From: CAXMST01 sp963793415
GTDB taxonomy: Bacteria; Actinomycetota; Thermoleophilia; Solirubrobacterales; 70-9
Reading direction: 5' to 3'
Length of the DNA stretch: 64,000 nucleotides
Assembly (NCBI GenBank): GCA_963793415.1
Contig: CAWCAC010000002.1
Location: 186,001 to 250,000, forward strand
Positions 33,097-41,595 of the stretch are shown here, one piece after another. Position numbers and translations under genes: made by a program. Each line of letters opens with the position of its first letter. Within the stretch, counting starts at the first letter, position 1. The notes under the pieces are model-generated. The model saw only the letters and a list, made by a program, of their open reading frames with translations. It ran no database searches and was not told where the DNA came from.

Positions 33097-33285
33097 ATGC
33101 GTGCCAATTCCGAACAACTCGGAGACGTTCGTCGACGCATCGCCACCGGCGAGTACCGCGTCCCTGCCGAACGTGTCGCGGCCGCGATGTTGCAGAAGAT
33201 CGGAGCGACCGTCCTCGGTCGCGGGATCAGCCCCGAAGCTGGTCGTGACCGGTCACCGGCAACGAACGGCCACCCTGAAGTCTGA
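33097..33285 (+). CDS. FlgM-like anti-sigma-28 factor (short form)
   Basis: 62 residues. VRRRIATGEYRVPAERVAAAML matches the C-terminal sigma-binding helix region of FlgM (pattern I..G.Y.V....VA..ML), the part that holds flagellar sigma factor inactive. AGGCAGG lies a few bases before the ATG. The last 59 nt overlap the 3' end of thiL on the other strand. No flagellar gene is in the window. With only one motif the call is moderate. Confidence 0.6.
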   Translation: MRANSEQLGDVRRRIATGEYRVPAERVAAAMLQKIGATVLGRGISPEAGRDRSPATNGHPEV

Positions 33286-34255
33286 GCCGGACCCCCCGAC
33301 CGGATTCCACGCGCCCGATCTCGGTGAGGGTCGCCCCTGCCGCGGCGAGGCGCGCGACCGCGGCATCGAACCGCCCCCTCGGGATCGCCGCGAGCAACTC
33401 GTAGTCCTCACCTCCGGCGACGAGCTCGTAGGGGTCGCGGCCGGCAGCAGCGGCGACCTCCTCCACCCCGCGAGCGACGGGGACCCGGGTCATCTCGATC
33501 TCGAGTGAGACCTCCGAGGCTGCGGCGAGCTGCTCGGCATCGGCGCCGAGGCCGTCTGAGATGTCGATCATCGCGACCGCGCCGCAGTCGGCGAGCAGCC
33601 TGCCGACCTCGAGCCGGGGACGGGGATCGAGCTGGCGCGTGGTGACGGCGACATCAGCCTCGGCCGAGATCTGCTCGACGAGCCCGGGGTGCTCGAGCAC
33701 CATCAGTCCGGCGGCGGCCCCGCCTAGGGCGCCGGTCACGCAGAGGACGTCGCCTGCCTCGGCGCCGGAGCGCGTGACGAAGTCGTCGGCATCGGCGGCG
33801 TGGCCGATCGCGGTGACCGAGACGGCGAGCTCGCCCGACGCGGTCAGATCGCCGCCGGCGACCAGGACTCCGGCCCGGGCGGCGACGCTGCCGAGCCCGT
33901 CGCAGAGATCGAGCACGCCGTCTCGGTCGAGCCAGGCCGGGCGGCCGAGCCACACATAGGCCTCGCCCGGCGCCGCCCCCATCGCGGCGAGGTCGCTGAG
34001 CGCCGTCGCCATCGCCTTGCGGCCGACCGACATCGGCGGACACCAGGAGGAGCGGAAGTGGACGCCGTCGACGGTCGCGTCGACGGTCGTCGCGGTGGCG
34101 CCGCCGGGGACGGTCACGGCGGCGTCGTCGCCGGAGCCGATGCGGACGCGGCCGGAACTGTCGGGGGTGCCGTTGTCACGCCGCGGGCCCGCGCCGGCGA
34201 GCGCGAGGCGCTCGCGGATATCGGAGATCAGGTCGAACTCCGGCGAGTGGCGCAT
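33227..34255 (-). CDS. thiL: thiamine-monophosphate kinase
   Basis: 342 residues from ATG 34255 (AGGAA upstream; a GTG at 34288 is possible). PurM/AIR-synthase-like fold: N-terminal FDLISDIRERL, GSGDDAAV (ATP/Mg site), VDATVDGVHF, ALSDLAAMGA and AMIDISDGLGADAEQL. Phosphorylates thiamine monophosphate to thiamine diphosphate. No thi genes or thiamine riboswitch lie next to it. Confidence 0.93.
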   Translation of the reverse strand: MRHSPEFDLISDIRERLALAGAGPRRDNGTPDSSGRVRIGSGDDAAVTVPGGATATTVDATVDGVHFRSSWCPPMSVGRKAMATALSDLAAMGAAPGEAYVWLGRPAWLDRDGVLDLCDGLGSVAARAGVLVAGGDLTASGELAVSVTAIGHAADADDFVTRSGAEAGDVLCVTGALGGAAAGLMVLEHPGLVEQISAEADVAVTTRQLDPRPRLEVGRLLADCGAVAMIDISDGLGADAEQLAAASEVSLEIEMTRVPVARGVEEVAAAAGRDPYELVAGGEDYELLAAIPRGRFDAAVARLAAAGATLTEIGRVESGRGVRLRLQGGRSLPVTGHDQLRG

Positions 34256-34301
34256 GCTTGGTTCCTGGGCGGTGCGACGGGCCACCACACCATTGAAGCG
34301 G

Positions 34302-35612
34302 TCAGACGGGGATGCCGTTGGCCACCTGGAAGAGCGTGAGAAGGACCGTTCCCCCGATCAGCAGGCGATCGCGTGAGACGGCCGCTAACGGCAGCACCCA
34401 GATCAGGTACCAGGGCACCATCCAGGCCGTTGCCAGCAGCAGCCCAAACGCGGCCCAGCCGGCGGCGCGGACCCAGTCGCCGCCGCGCCAGGTCCAGGCG
34501 AGCAGCGCCAGCACGGCGAGCCCGTAGGCGACGACGAAGACGGCCCGCAGCAAGTCGAGGTCGATGCCGGTGCCGCGATTGACCGTGGCGACGAGGCTCC
34601 AGCGACTGACCGTCTCCTGGTTGTTGCCGGCGACCGCGAGCGCCTCGGTCGCGCTCGTGCCGTAGAAGGCGAGCCCGACGAGGCCGAGCGCCAGCGCCGC
34701 CGCCGCCATGCCGCCGAGGACGCGGAGCCGCTCGCCGCGAGCGGCGAGCGCGAACGGCGCGTAGAGGGCGCCGCTCGCCTTGACCGCGGCGCCGGCGACG
34801 ATCCAGGCTCCGCCGGAGAGCGGCCTCGTCTGCGCGAGGGCGAGGACGCCCGCCATCACCAACGCGATCATCAGCGCGTCGTTGTGGCCGCCGCCGACGA
34901 CGTGGGCGAGGGTCAGCGGGTTGAGCGCGACGAACGCCGCCGCCTGCGCGGCCGGCACGCCGCGGACCGTGGCGACCCGGGCCGTGAGCCAGGCGATCGC
35001 GAGCACCGAGAACCCGGCCACGATCTTCAGGGCCCAGAGCGAGAACGCGACCGAGCCGACCCCGGTGATCGCGGCCGCGAGCAACGAAAACAGCGGGCCG
35101 TAGGCGCTGACGGTGTCGGCGAAGTCCTCGACGCGATCGGCGGCGTCGTTGCCCGCCAGCAGCTCGGGCGCGTCCTCGTATGGGTTGAGGCCGGGGGTGT
35201 TGTCGATCTCGCCGTAGGAGATGTAGCTGAAGAGGTCGAGCGAGTGCAGCGGCGGCGCCAGCGTGAACAGCAGCACGGCGGCGGCGATCGCCACCCAGAT
35301 CGAGCGGGTGAGCCGGCGCCCGCGGCGGTCGGCGATGCCGAGCGCAAGCACGGCCCAGGCCCCGATCGCGACCGCGAGCAGGGCGACGTAGGCGCCGGGC
35401 GAGAGCCCGAGGCCGCCGCCGAAGACGCCCATGATCCAGCCGGGCGCGTCCTCCCCTGCGCCCGGCACGAGCTCGGCGCCCGGCGCCGCCAGCGCGATCA
35501 GGGAGAGCGCCAGGACCACGGCCGCCAGCGCGGCGAGCCAGCCGGGCAAAAGGTGCGCGGGTTGCTGCTGACGGGCCTGCGACCGGCTCGGAATCTCGGC
35601 GCGCGCTGCGAT
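34302..35612 (-). CDS. polyprenyl-phosphomannose-dependent mannosyltransferase (MptB-like), possible ATC start
   Basis: Large polytopic GT-C protein with about 11 helices. SLDLFSYISYGEIDNTPGLNPYEDAPEL and SAYGPLFSLLAAAI match the MptA/MptB family that elongates membrane-linked mannans with polyprenyl-phosphate mannose; the Asp in LDLFSY is the likely catalytic residue. A TTG at 35549 has no ribosome site. In frame 21 codons upstream an ATC (35612) sits exactly 6 nt after TAGGGT, giving a natural basic, Gln-rich cytoplasmic head (436 residues total) right after an in-frame TAG. I extend to the ATC on that basis; the shorter TTG start remains possible. Confidence 0.75.
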   Translation of the reverse strand: MAARAEIPSRSQARQQQPAHLLPGWLAALAAVVLALSLIALAAPGAELVPGAGEDAPGWIMGVFGGGLGLSPGAYVALLAVAIGAWAVLALGIADRRGRRLTRSIWVAIAAAVLLFTLAPPLHSLDLFSYISYGEIDNTPGLNPYEDAPELLAGNDAADRVEDFADTVSAYGPLFSLLAAAITGVGSVAFSLWALKIVAGFSVLAIAWLTARVATVRGVPAAQAAAFVALNPLTLAHVVGGGHNDALMIALVMAGVLALAQTRPLSGGAWIVAGAAVKASGALYAPFALAARGERLRVLGGMAAAALALGLVGLAFYGTSATEALAVAGNNQETVSRWSLVATVNRGTGIDLDLLRAVFVVAYGLAVLALLAWTWRGGDWVRAAGWAAFGLLLATAWMVPWYLIWVLPLAAVSRDRLLIGGTVLLTLFQVANGIPV

Positions 35613-35689
35613 GCGCGAACCCTAGAGCCGGGTGAGGGCGACGGCGTGGATCGAGACGCCGGCGTGGGCGGGCGGTCACAATCCCCGGC

Positions 35690-36319
35690 GTGAAGCGCGC
35701 CGTCCTGATCGACGCCCTCGGGACGATGCTCGAGCTCGAACCGCCCTGGGAGAACGCCGGCTCCGAGGCGTTCGCGGGGATCCCTGCCGAGCGCGTGCGG
35801 GAGGGCTTCGTCGCCGAGATGAGCTACTACATGGCCCGCACCGGCGAGGGCCGCGACCGGCAGTCGCTGGCCGACCTGCGGCGCCGCTGCGCCCGGATCC
35901 TCTCCGACGGGGTCGGTCGCGAGATCCCTGTCCAGGCGATGATGGACGCAATCCGCTTCCGGCTCTATCCGGAGACCGCGTCGGCGCTGGCGGGACTGCG
36001 CGCACGCGGCCTGCGGATCGTCTGCGTCTCGAACTGGGACTACTCGCTGCCGGAGGCGCTCGACCGCCTCGGGATCGCCGATTCGCTCGACGGCGTCGTC
36101 ACCTCGGCCGGCTGCGGCGCCCGCAAACCGGATCCGGCGATCTTCGGCGTCGCGCTCGAGCTCGTTGGCTGCGAGGCGGCCGAGGCGTTGCATGTCGGCG
36201 ACAGCGACGACGACGTCACGGGGGGGCGCGCCGCCGGCATCGAGGTGCTGCGGATCGACCGCTCCGGGGCCGGGGACATCGCCTCGCTCGACGAGATCAG
36301 CGAGCATCTCGCCGACTGA
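35690..36319 (+). CDS. HAD-superfamily hydrolase
   Basis: 209 residues from GTG 35690, with CACAAT 7 nt upstream. Motif I is LIDALGTMLEL, an altered DxDxT in which the first Asp and Thr remain (D-A-L-G-T); motif II VCVSNWD; motif III and IV ARKPDPAIFG and HVGDSDDDVTGGRAAG. The second motif-I Asp is replaced by Leu/Gly, as in some HAD proteins with altered activity, so phosphatase activity is uncertain. The CPBP gene follows after 3 nt. Confidence 0.85.
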   Translation: MKRAVLIDALGTMLELEPPWENAGSEAFAGIPAERVREGFVAEMSYYMARTGEGRDRQSLADLRRRCARILSDGVGREIPVQAMMDAIRFRLYPETASALAGLRARGLRIVCVSNWDYSLPEALDRLGIADSLDGVVTSAGCGARKPDPAIFGVALELVGCEAAEALHVGDSDDDVTGGRAAGIEVLRIDRSGAGDIASLDEISEHLAD

Positions 36320-36322
36320 TCG

Positions 36323-37117
36323 ATGAGCCCGCTCCCGCCCGACAGCCCCGACCGCCCAGCGCTGCCCGAGAACGCGATCTCCGACCGGATCCCCGCACGC
36401 GAGGGCTACGGCGGCATCCCGCGCTCGGCGGTGCGGGTCGCCGAGATCGTCGGAGCGGTGCTCGTCGTGATCGGCCTGGCCCTGATCGGGACGCTGATCG
36501 TCAGCGCGATCGACCCCTCGATCGGGGACGCCGACAGCGACACCTCCGACGGCGGCGCGCTCGGCCTGCAGGCGGTGCTCGAGCTCAGCTTCGCGCTCGG
36601 CGCGATCGGCGCCGGCATGTACGCGAACCGCCACGGCGTCGCCGATGCGCTGCGGCGGCTCGGCCTCGTCAGGCCGGCGGGGCCGGTGGTCAGCACCTTC
36701 TTCATCGCGCTCGGCGCCTACGTGGTCTCGGCGATCACCCTGACCCTGCTGCTGCAGCCGGAGCAGCAGGACATCGCCGAGAACCTCGGCGCCGACGAGA
36801 ACTCGGCGCTGCTGATCACCCTCGTCGCCGGGATCCTGATCGCGCCCGTGACCTCCTTCTGCGAGGAGATCTTCTTCCGCGGGCTGATCTTCGGGGGCCT
36901 GCGGCAGACGATGAGGTTCTGGCCGGCGGCGATCGTCTCGGGCCTGATCTTCGGTGTCCTGCACCTGACCGCGGGCGACATCGGCGTCGCCCTGCAGCTC
37001 TCGATCCTCGGCGTGATCTTCGCCTGGATGTACGAGCGCTCGGGCAGTCTCTGGGTGCCAATCGGGCTGCACACCGTCAACAACACCGTCGCCTTCATCA
37101 CGCTGATCAGCTCGTAG
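36323..37117 (+). CDS. CPBP-family intramembrane metalloprotease
   Basis: 264 residues with about seven helices. The family's metal motifs are present: EEIFFRG near residue 188, FGVLHL and the C-terminal GLHTVNN. These proteases cut substrates within the membrane; bacterial members act in bacteriocin immunity, maturation or signalling. Probably co-transcribed with the HAD gene. Substrate unknown. Confidence 0.88.
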   Translation: MSPLPPDSPDRPALPENAISDRIPAREGYGGIPRSAVRVAEIVGAVLVVIGLALIGTLIVSAIDPSIGDADSDTSDGGALGLQAVLELSFALGAIGAGMYANRHGVADALRRLGLVRPAGPVVSTFFIALGAYVVSAITLTLLLQPEQQDIAENLGADENSALLITLVAGILIAPVTSFCEEIFFRGLIFGGLRQTMRFWPAAIVSGLIFGVLHLTAGDIGVALQLSILGVIFAWMYERSGSLWVPIGLHTVNNTVAFITLISS

Positions 37118-37213
37118 TCCGCCGCGGCTCTCGACCGACGCCTGTGTCGTGCGTGGGAAAGCGGTTGCGGGTTATCCCGGTTCAGCCCTGCCTGTCCCTA
37201 CAATCGGGCGCGC

Positions 37214-38308
37214 ATGGGTAAGACATTTGGCAGGTTCATCGTTGTAGTCGTCGCGGCCGTTGCGCTCCTTCTCGGAGTCGGATCGGCAGCGGCGCAGGCC
37301 CCTCTCGATCAGACGACGGCGGCGGAGGAGCCGGCCGCCGCGCCGGACCCGGCGGCAGAGGCCACCGCTCCCGCTCCCGCGGAGCCCGGGGTCGAGACCC
37401 AGGCCTCCGGCCCCGCGCAGAAGGCGCCTCCCGGCGTGCAGGCGTCGAAGATCGCGCTGCGCCTGAACGGGCTCAAGGGCGGCAAGCTGACCGCGGGCAA
37501 CAGGTTCAAGCTCAACGGGACCCTGCGGCCCTGGGCCGCCGGTGAGAAGGTGACGCTGGTCATGACGCGCGGCAAGAAGACGCTGAAGCGCAAGGAAGTG
37601 GTCGTCAAGCAGAAGCCCGGCGCCTCCTTCGGCAAGTTCTCGATGTCAAAGAAGCTGATCAAGCCGGGCCGTTACGCGATCCAGGCGATCCACAATCCGA
37701 CCGACAGCCTCGGCGGCTCCAAGGACCGCACCCGCACCTTCAAGATCCGCTACCCGGACCTCGATCCCGGCAACAAGAACAGCTCGGTCGCGATCTTCAA
37801 CCGGCTGCTCGAGCGACAGGGATACGTCAACGACGAGGGCAAGAAGTACGACGCCGCCACCGGCCGCGCCGTGCTCGCCTTCCACAAGGTCAACGGCAAG
37901 CAGCGCAACGAGAACGCCGACCCCGGCGACTTCAAGAAGCTCGCCGACGGCCGCGGCGGCTACAAGCTCCGCTACCCCGGCGCCGGCAAGCACGTCGAGA
38001 CCGACCTCTCGCGCCAGGTGATGGTGCTGGCCAAGAAGGGGAAGGTGGACGAGATCTACCACATCTCCTCGGGCGCTCCGGCGACTCCGACGATCCTCGG
38101 CCACTACCAGTTCTACCGCAAGGAACCGGGGGTCAACAACGTCGGAATGGTCAACTCCGTCTACTTCATCCGCGGCTACGCGACGCACGGCTACCCGTCC
38201 GTCCCGACCTACCCGGCGAGCCACGGCTGCCTCCGCAATCCGATCCCCGATTCGATGCACATCTACAACTGGATCGACATCGGCGACGACATCTACGTGT
38301 ACCCGTAA
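37214..38308 (+). CDS. secreted L,D-transpeptidase (YkuD)
   Basis: 364 residues. Signal peptide 1-28, then an Ala/Pro/Glu-rich linker, a beta-rich domain (about 75-175), a peptidoglycan-binding-like segment (IFNRLLERQGYVNDEGKKYDAATGRAVLAFHKVNG) and a C-terminal YkuD domain with the catalytic motif HGYPSVPTYPASHGCLRNP. It forms 3-3 crosslinks in peptidoglycan or attaches proteins to it. TACAAT lies 9 nt before the ATG in the same CTGTCCCTACAAT context as the rpsR promoter. Confidence 0.92.
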   Translation: MGKTFGRFIVVVVAAVALLLGVGSAAAQAPLDQTTAAEEPAAAPDPAAEATAPAPAEPGVETQASGPAQKAPPGVQASKIALRLNGLKGGKLTAGNRFKLNGTLRPWAAGEKVTLVMTRGKKTLKRKEVVVKQKPGASFGKFSMSKKLIKPGRYAIQAIHNPTDSLGGSKDRTRTFKIRYPDLDPGNKNSSVAIFNRLLERQGYVNDEGKKYDAATGRAVLAFHKVNGKQRNENADPGDFKKLADGRGGYKLRYPGAGKHVETDLSRQVMVLAKKGKVDEIYHISSGAPATPTILGHYQFYRKEPGVNNVGMVNSVYFIRGYATHGYPSVPTYPASHGCLRNPIPDSMHIYNWIDIGDDIYVYP

Positions 38309-38316
38309 CGGGCGCC

Positions 38317-38880
38317 GTGCCGCTTGACGAGAACGCCCGGGCGACCCTGGTCGCCGAGCTCGCCGAGCACGCGCTGGTGATCGGCGAGGTGACGCTGACC
38401 AGCGGCAAGAAGGCCTCCTATTACGTCGACGCGAAGCGGGCGATCCTGCGCCAGCCGGCCTTCGGCGCGGTCGGCGATCTGGTCGCGGGGCTCGCGGTCG
38501 AGCTCGGCGCCGAGGCCGTCGGCGGGATGACGATGGGCGCCGACCCGATCGCCTCGGCAGCGCTGGCGGGGGCCGGCGGCGAGTCGCTCGTCGCCTTCTT
38601 CGTCCGCAAGGAAAAGAAGCAGCACGGCCTGCAGCGCTGGGTCGAGGGCCCCCTGCTCACCAAGGGCGCCAGCGTGCTCGTCGTCGAGGACGTGGTCACG
38701 ACCGGCGGCTCGACGGTGAAGGCGATCGAACGCTGCCTCGAGGAGGGCCTCGAGATCGTCGGCACCGTCAGCGTCCTCGATCGCCTCGCCGGCGGCGCCG
38801 AAGCGATCGAATCCGCAGGGGGCGGGCCCTACACCGCCCTAGCGACGATCGACGACGTCTACCCAGACCGGGCGGACTGA
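38317..38880 (+). CDS. pyrE: orotate phosphoribosyltransferase
   Basis: 187 residues, GTG start 8 nt after the L,D-transpeptidase stop. Makes OMP from orotate and PRPP in pyrimidine synthesis. Substrate loop FVRKEKKQHG and PRPP-binding VLVVEDVVTTGGSTVKAIE are intact. A U-rich terminator follows. Confidence 0.95.
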   Translation: MPLDENARATLVAELAEHALVIGEVTLTSGKKASYYVDAKRAILRQPAFGAVGDLVAGLAVELGAEAVGGMTMGADPIASAALAGAGGESLVAFFVRKEKKQHGLQRWVEGPLLTKGASVLVVEDVVTTGGSTVKAIERCLEEGLEIVGTVSVLDRLAGGAEAIESAGGGPYTALATIDDVYPDRAD

Positions 38881-38906
38881 GACGCCGCCACTCGGCGTCA
38901 TCGGTC

Positions 38907-38934
38907 GCCCGGCATAGCGCTGCTATCGCCGGGC
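38907..38934 (+). terminator. intrinsic terminator after pyrE
   Basis: GCCCGG...CCGGGC outer stem with inner ATAGC/GCTAT pairing, followed by TCCCTCTTCCTT. It lies 27 nt past the pyrE stop. A smaller GACGCC/GGCGTC hairpin precedes it directly after the stop. Confidence 0.75.
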
Positions 38935-38979
38935 TCCCTCTTCCTTGATTGGCGACGTCTCAGCCTCGCCCGGCTTCCG

Positions 38980-39645
38980 TCAGTCGGCCGGTTCGGATCT
39001 CAGGCTTCGGATGATCGCCTTGACGTCGTCGCGGGTGGCCTCGTCGGAGGGCTGCTCGGCGTTCTCCCGGGAGACGACGACAAAGGCCGCGTCCGGGCTG
39101 CGCAGGACGACTACGAAGATCAGCTCCTCGGTCCCGGTTCGGACCGACTTGCCGGAGGCGCGGACGGCCGCGGCCTCATAGTCGCCTTTGAAGGGAACCG
39201 CGCGAGTCACGAACAGGTCCTTGAAGCGGTCGCGGCCGACGACGTCGCTGCCCAGTGCTTCGGCGGTCCGCGTCGCGAACTCGTCGAGCGGCAAACCGAG
39301 AGCACCCTCGGTGCGGTCGGCGGTGATCGTCACGGCGACCAGCTCGTCGGGGGAGGTGACGATGCTGCCCTGGCCGCCGGGAGTCGACCGCTCGGTCCAT
39401 CCCGGCGGCATCCCGAAGGAGAACCCGGCCTCCTCGTTGACCACCCGCTCCCAGTCGTCGGGGATCTCGGCCGGCTTCACGGCGGGCGGCTCGGCGCCGT
39501 TCGTCTCCTCACCGGTACCCGTCGTCGTGGTCCCGGTGTCGGTCGAGCCGGCAGTCGTCGTCTCGTCCTTCTCGCCGCAGGCCGCGAGGCCGAGTGCCAG
39601 CAGGATCGCCAGCAGCGGGATCAGGATCCATTCGCGACCGCGCAC
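38980..39645 (-). CDS. lipoprotein with PsbP/LpqN-like domain
   Basis: 221 residues from GTG 39645 (a longer open frame lacks a sensible N terminus). Lipobox LAAC at residue 20-23 region, then a Thr-rich acidic linker and a domain beginning DDWERVVNEEAGFSFGMPPGWTE, typical of PsbP/LpqN-like single-domain envelope proteins of unknown role. Divergent from the lipoprotein gene at 39784. Confidence 0.72.
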   Translation of the reverse strand: MRGREWILIPLLAILLALGLAACGEKDETTTAGSTDTGTTTTGTGEETNGAEPPAVKPAEIPDDWERVVNEEAGFSFGMPPGWTERSTPGGQGSIVTSPDELVAVTITADRTEGALGLPLDEFATRTAEALGSDVVGRDRFKDLFVTRAVPFKGDYEAAAVRASGKSVRTGTEELIFVVVLRSPDAAFVVVSRENAEQPSDEATRDDVKAIIRSLRSEPAD

Positions 39646-39783
39646 GGGGCGAGTCTTGCAAAGGCAGGGCGGGCCTGGGGCCGACTCGGCGCAGTCGGAA
39701 ACAGCCGGCCCGGGCGCCGTGGCACCTCCGCTGGGCACGGTGCGTATGCTCAGGCGGTCTTCGTCCCACAAAGGGGGTCCTCA

Positions 39784-40200
39784 ATGAACCTGTCCAAGAA
39801 GTTCCCGAAGCTGATGCTTCCGATCGCGCTGCTCGTCGCGGCGCTCGCTCTAGTCGCCTGCGGTGGCGACGACAGCAGCACGACGTCCGAGACGAGCTCG
39901 CCGGAGGACGTGACCAAGTCCTTCCTGCTCGCGCTCGCGAACGGCGACGGCGCCACCGCCTGCTCCTACGCCTCGCAGGCTGCGATCGAGGAGATCGAGG
40001 CGCAGGGCACCTGTGAGGATGCGGTCGCCTCCGCGGTCGGCGAGGTCACTGAGGAGGACGTGACCCAGGTCGAGAACGCGACCTACACGGTCGCCGACGA
40101 GACCGACACGACCGCCAGCGTCACGGCGACGCGCGAGGACGGCCAGGAGGAGACGTTCGACCTCGTCGAGGAGGACGGCGAGTGGAAGATCGACGGCTGA
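39784..40200 (+). CDS. small lipoprotein (DUF4878/NTF2-like)
   Basis: 138 residues. Signal with lipobox LVAC (Cys26), a Ser/Thr linker, then SPEDVTKSFLLALANGDGATACSYAS and a C-terminal strand pair ending EDGEWKIDG, the pattern of DUF4878-like cystatin/NTF2 lipoproteins. AAGGGGG precedes the ATG; TATGCT about 35 nt upstream is a possible -10 box, so unlike many neighbours it has an ordinary leader. Confidence 0.78.
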   Translation: MNLSKKFPKLMLPIALLVAALALVACGGDDSSTTSETSSPEDVTKSFLLALANGDGATACSYASQAAIEEIEAQGTCEDAVASAVGEVTEEDVTQVENATYTVADETDTTASVTATREDGQEETFDLVEEDGEWKIDG

Positions 40201-40243
40201 GCCGTCGACTCCGCGGCCGCCGGCCGCGAACCAGAAGCTGACC

Positions 40244-40270
40244 GAAGCCCGGGCCCTGTGCCCGGGCTTC
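40244..40270. terminator. perfect 11-bp stem-loop terminator
   Basis: GAAGCCCGGGC (40244-40254) and GCCCGGGCTTC (40260-40270) around CCTGT, 43 nt after the lipoprotein stop and before the convergent YcaQ-like gene. GTCGTTCC follows. Probably acts in both directions. Confidence 0.75.
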
Positions 40271-40310
40271 GTCGTTCCGGGAGGCCGAAACCTCGGGACC
40301 CTGCCGGGCG

Positions 40311-41531
40311 TCAGTGATCGGCGCCGAGCCAGGCGGCGAGCGAGCGCAGCGCCCGGTCGATCGCCCGCGGCGCCCGGCGGCCAGGCTCGGGGTGGAGGCT
40401 GAGGACCTCGAGCCGCGGTTCGTCGCGGCCGCGATCGACCTTGAGATCGGCCCGAGCGACGATCCGCTCGCCGTGGAGGATCGGCAGCACGTAGTAGCCC
40501 CAGCGCCGCTTCGCCGCCGGCACGTAGATCTCGAGCCGGTGGTCGAAGCCGAACAGCTCCTCGGCCCGGCCGCGGTCGCAGAGCAGGTTGTCGAACGGCG
40601 AGAGGGCGACGGTACGGCGGCCGGGCCCGAGCTCCGCGACGCCCTCGAGCCGCTCGGGCAACACCCACCAGGGGCCGCGGCGGTCCGCGACCTCGACGCG
40701 GACGAGCTCGCCGCGACGTTCGAGCTCGCCGAGAGCGCCCGCGCCGGGACCTCCGAGACCCGGGTAGCGGCGCCGCGTGAAGTGGGCGTTGACGTGCGGG
40801 GCGCGGGCGACGCCGAGCATGCCGACCGCGCGCAGGACGGCGCGGTGGACGAGCTCCGGCGGATCGAGTGGCTCGGCGTCGGCGGCCGCGAGGGCGCCCT
40901 CAGGCAGGCAGCGCTCGAGCAGGTCCCAGCGCCGCTCGATCCCGAGCCGGTCGCCGATCCCGATCTCGCCGGTCATCCAGAGCCGGTCGAGCATCCTCGC
41001 GATCGTCTGCCGGGAGGAGACCTCGTCGGTCCAGTGGCCCCACTCCCAGGCGGCGTCGGAGCGGTCCTCGATCTCGCTCGCGCGCAGCGGCCCGCCGGCC
41101 TCCAGCGCCTCGCGGACGTGGGCGGCGAAGGAGGCGTTGGCGGCGAGCCACTCGGCGACGTGGCGCTTCGCATCCGGCAGCCGCTCGATGTAGGTCCGCA
41201 TCGCCCAGCGGTGGATCGGCAGGTCGGAGACGTGGCAGAGGCTCGCCTCATGACACCAGTAGTCGAACAGCCGGCGCTCGGCCCGGGGACCGTAGGCAGC
41301 CCGGTCGAGCGCCCGGGCGTGGGCGTCGTGGCTGCCGCCCCGGAGCCGGGCACGGAGGACGAGCAGCGGCGAGCGGGCGACGACCCCGACCGGGTCGAGC
41401 TGCACGCAGCCGAGCCGCTCGACGACCTCACCGACGCCGGTTCCGGCGGCCGGCGGCTCGGCCAGGCCCTGCGCGTGCAGCGCGAGGCGCCGGGCCTGCT
41501 CGAGGCTGATCGTTGGTGCGCTCGCGGTCAC
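40311..41531 (-). CDS. winged-helix DNA-binding protein, YcaQ/AlkX-like DNA glycosylase family
   Basis: 406 residues. The order SLEQARRLALHAQGL, LGCVQLDPVGVVARSPLLVLRARL, FDYWCHEASLCH and the C-terminal FDNLLCDRGRAEELFGFDHRLEIYVPAAKRRWGYYVLPILHGERIVARADLK is that of HTH_42/YcaQ proteins. Members studied in E. coli and Streptomyces unhook DNA interstrand crosslinks; the QxD-type catalytic motif corresponds here to VQLDPV. The gene stands alone on the minus strand. Confidence 0.88.
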   Translation of the reverse strand: MTASAPTISLEQARRLALHAQGLAEPPAAGTGVGEVVERLGCVQLDPVGVVARSPLLVLRARLRGGSHDAHARALDRAAYGPRAERRLFDYWCHEASLCHVSDLPIHRWAMRTYIERLPDAKRHVAEWLAANASFAAHVREALEAGGPLRASEIEDRSDAAWEWGHWTDEVSSRQTIARMLDRLWMTGEIGIGDRLGIERRWDLLERCLPEGALAAADAEPLDPPELVHRAVLRAVGMLGVARAPHVNAHFTRRRYPGLGGPGAGALGELERRGELVRVEVADRRGPWWVLPERLEGVAELGPGRRTVALSPFDNLLCDRGRAEELFGFDHRLEIYVPAAKRRWGYYVLPILHGERIVARADLKVDRGRDEPRLEVLSLHPEPGRRAPRAIDRALRSLAAWLGADH

Positions 41532-41595
41532 GCCGTGATCGAAGCAGACCCGCCCGGACGGGACCCGGGCGGCCGTTTCCTGCCTGCGGTCCCGC

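Noticed and set aside
33227..34255. A thiamine riboswitch near thiL
   Set aside because: I looked for a conserved thi-box-like leader upstream of 34255 and found none; the gap to the next gene is 13-46 nt only on the downstream side and the upstream sequence has no such motif.
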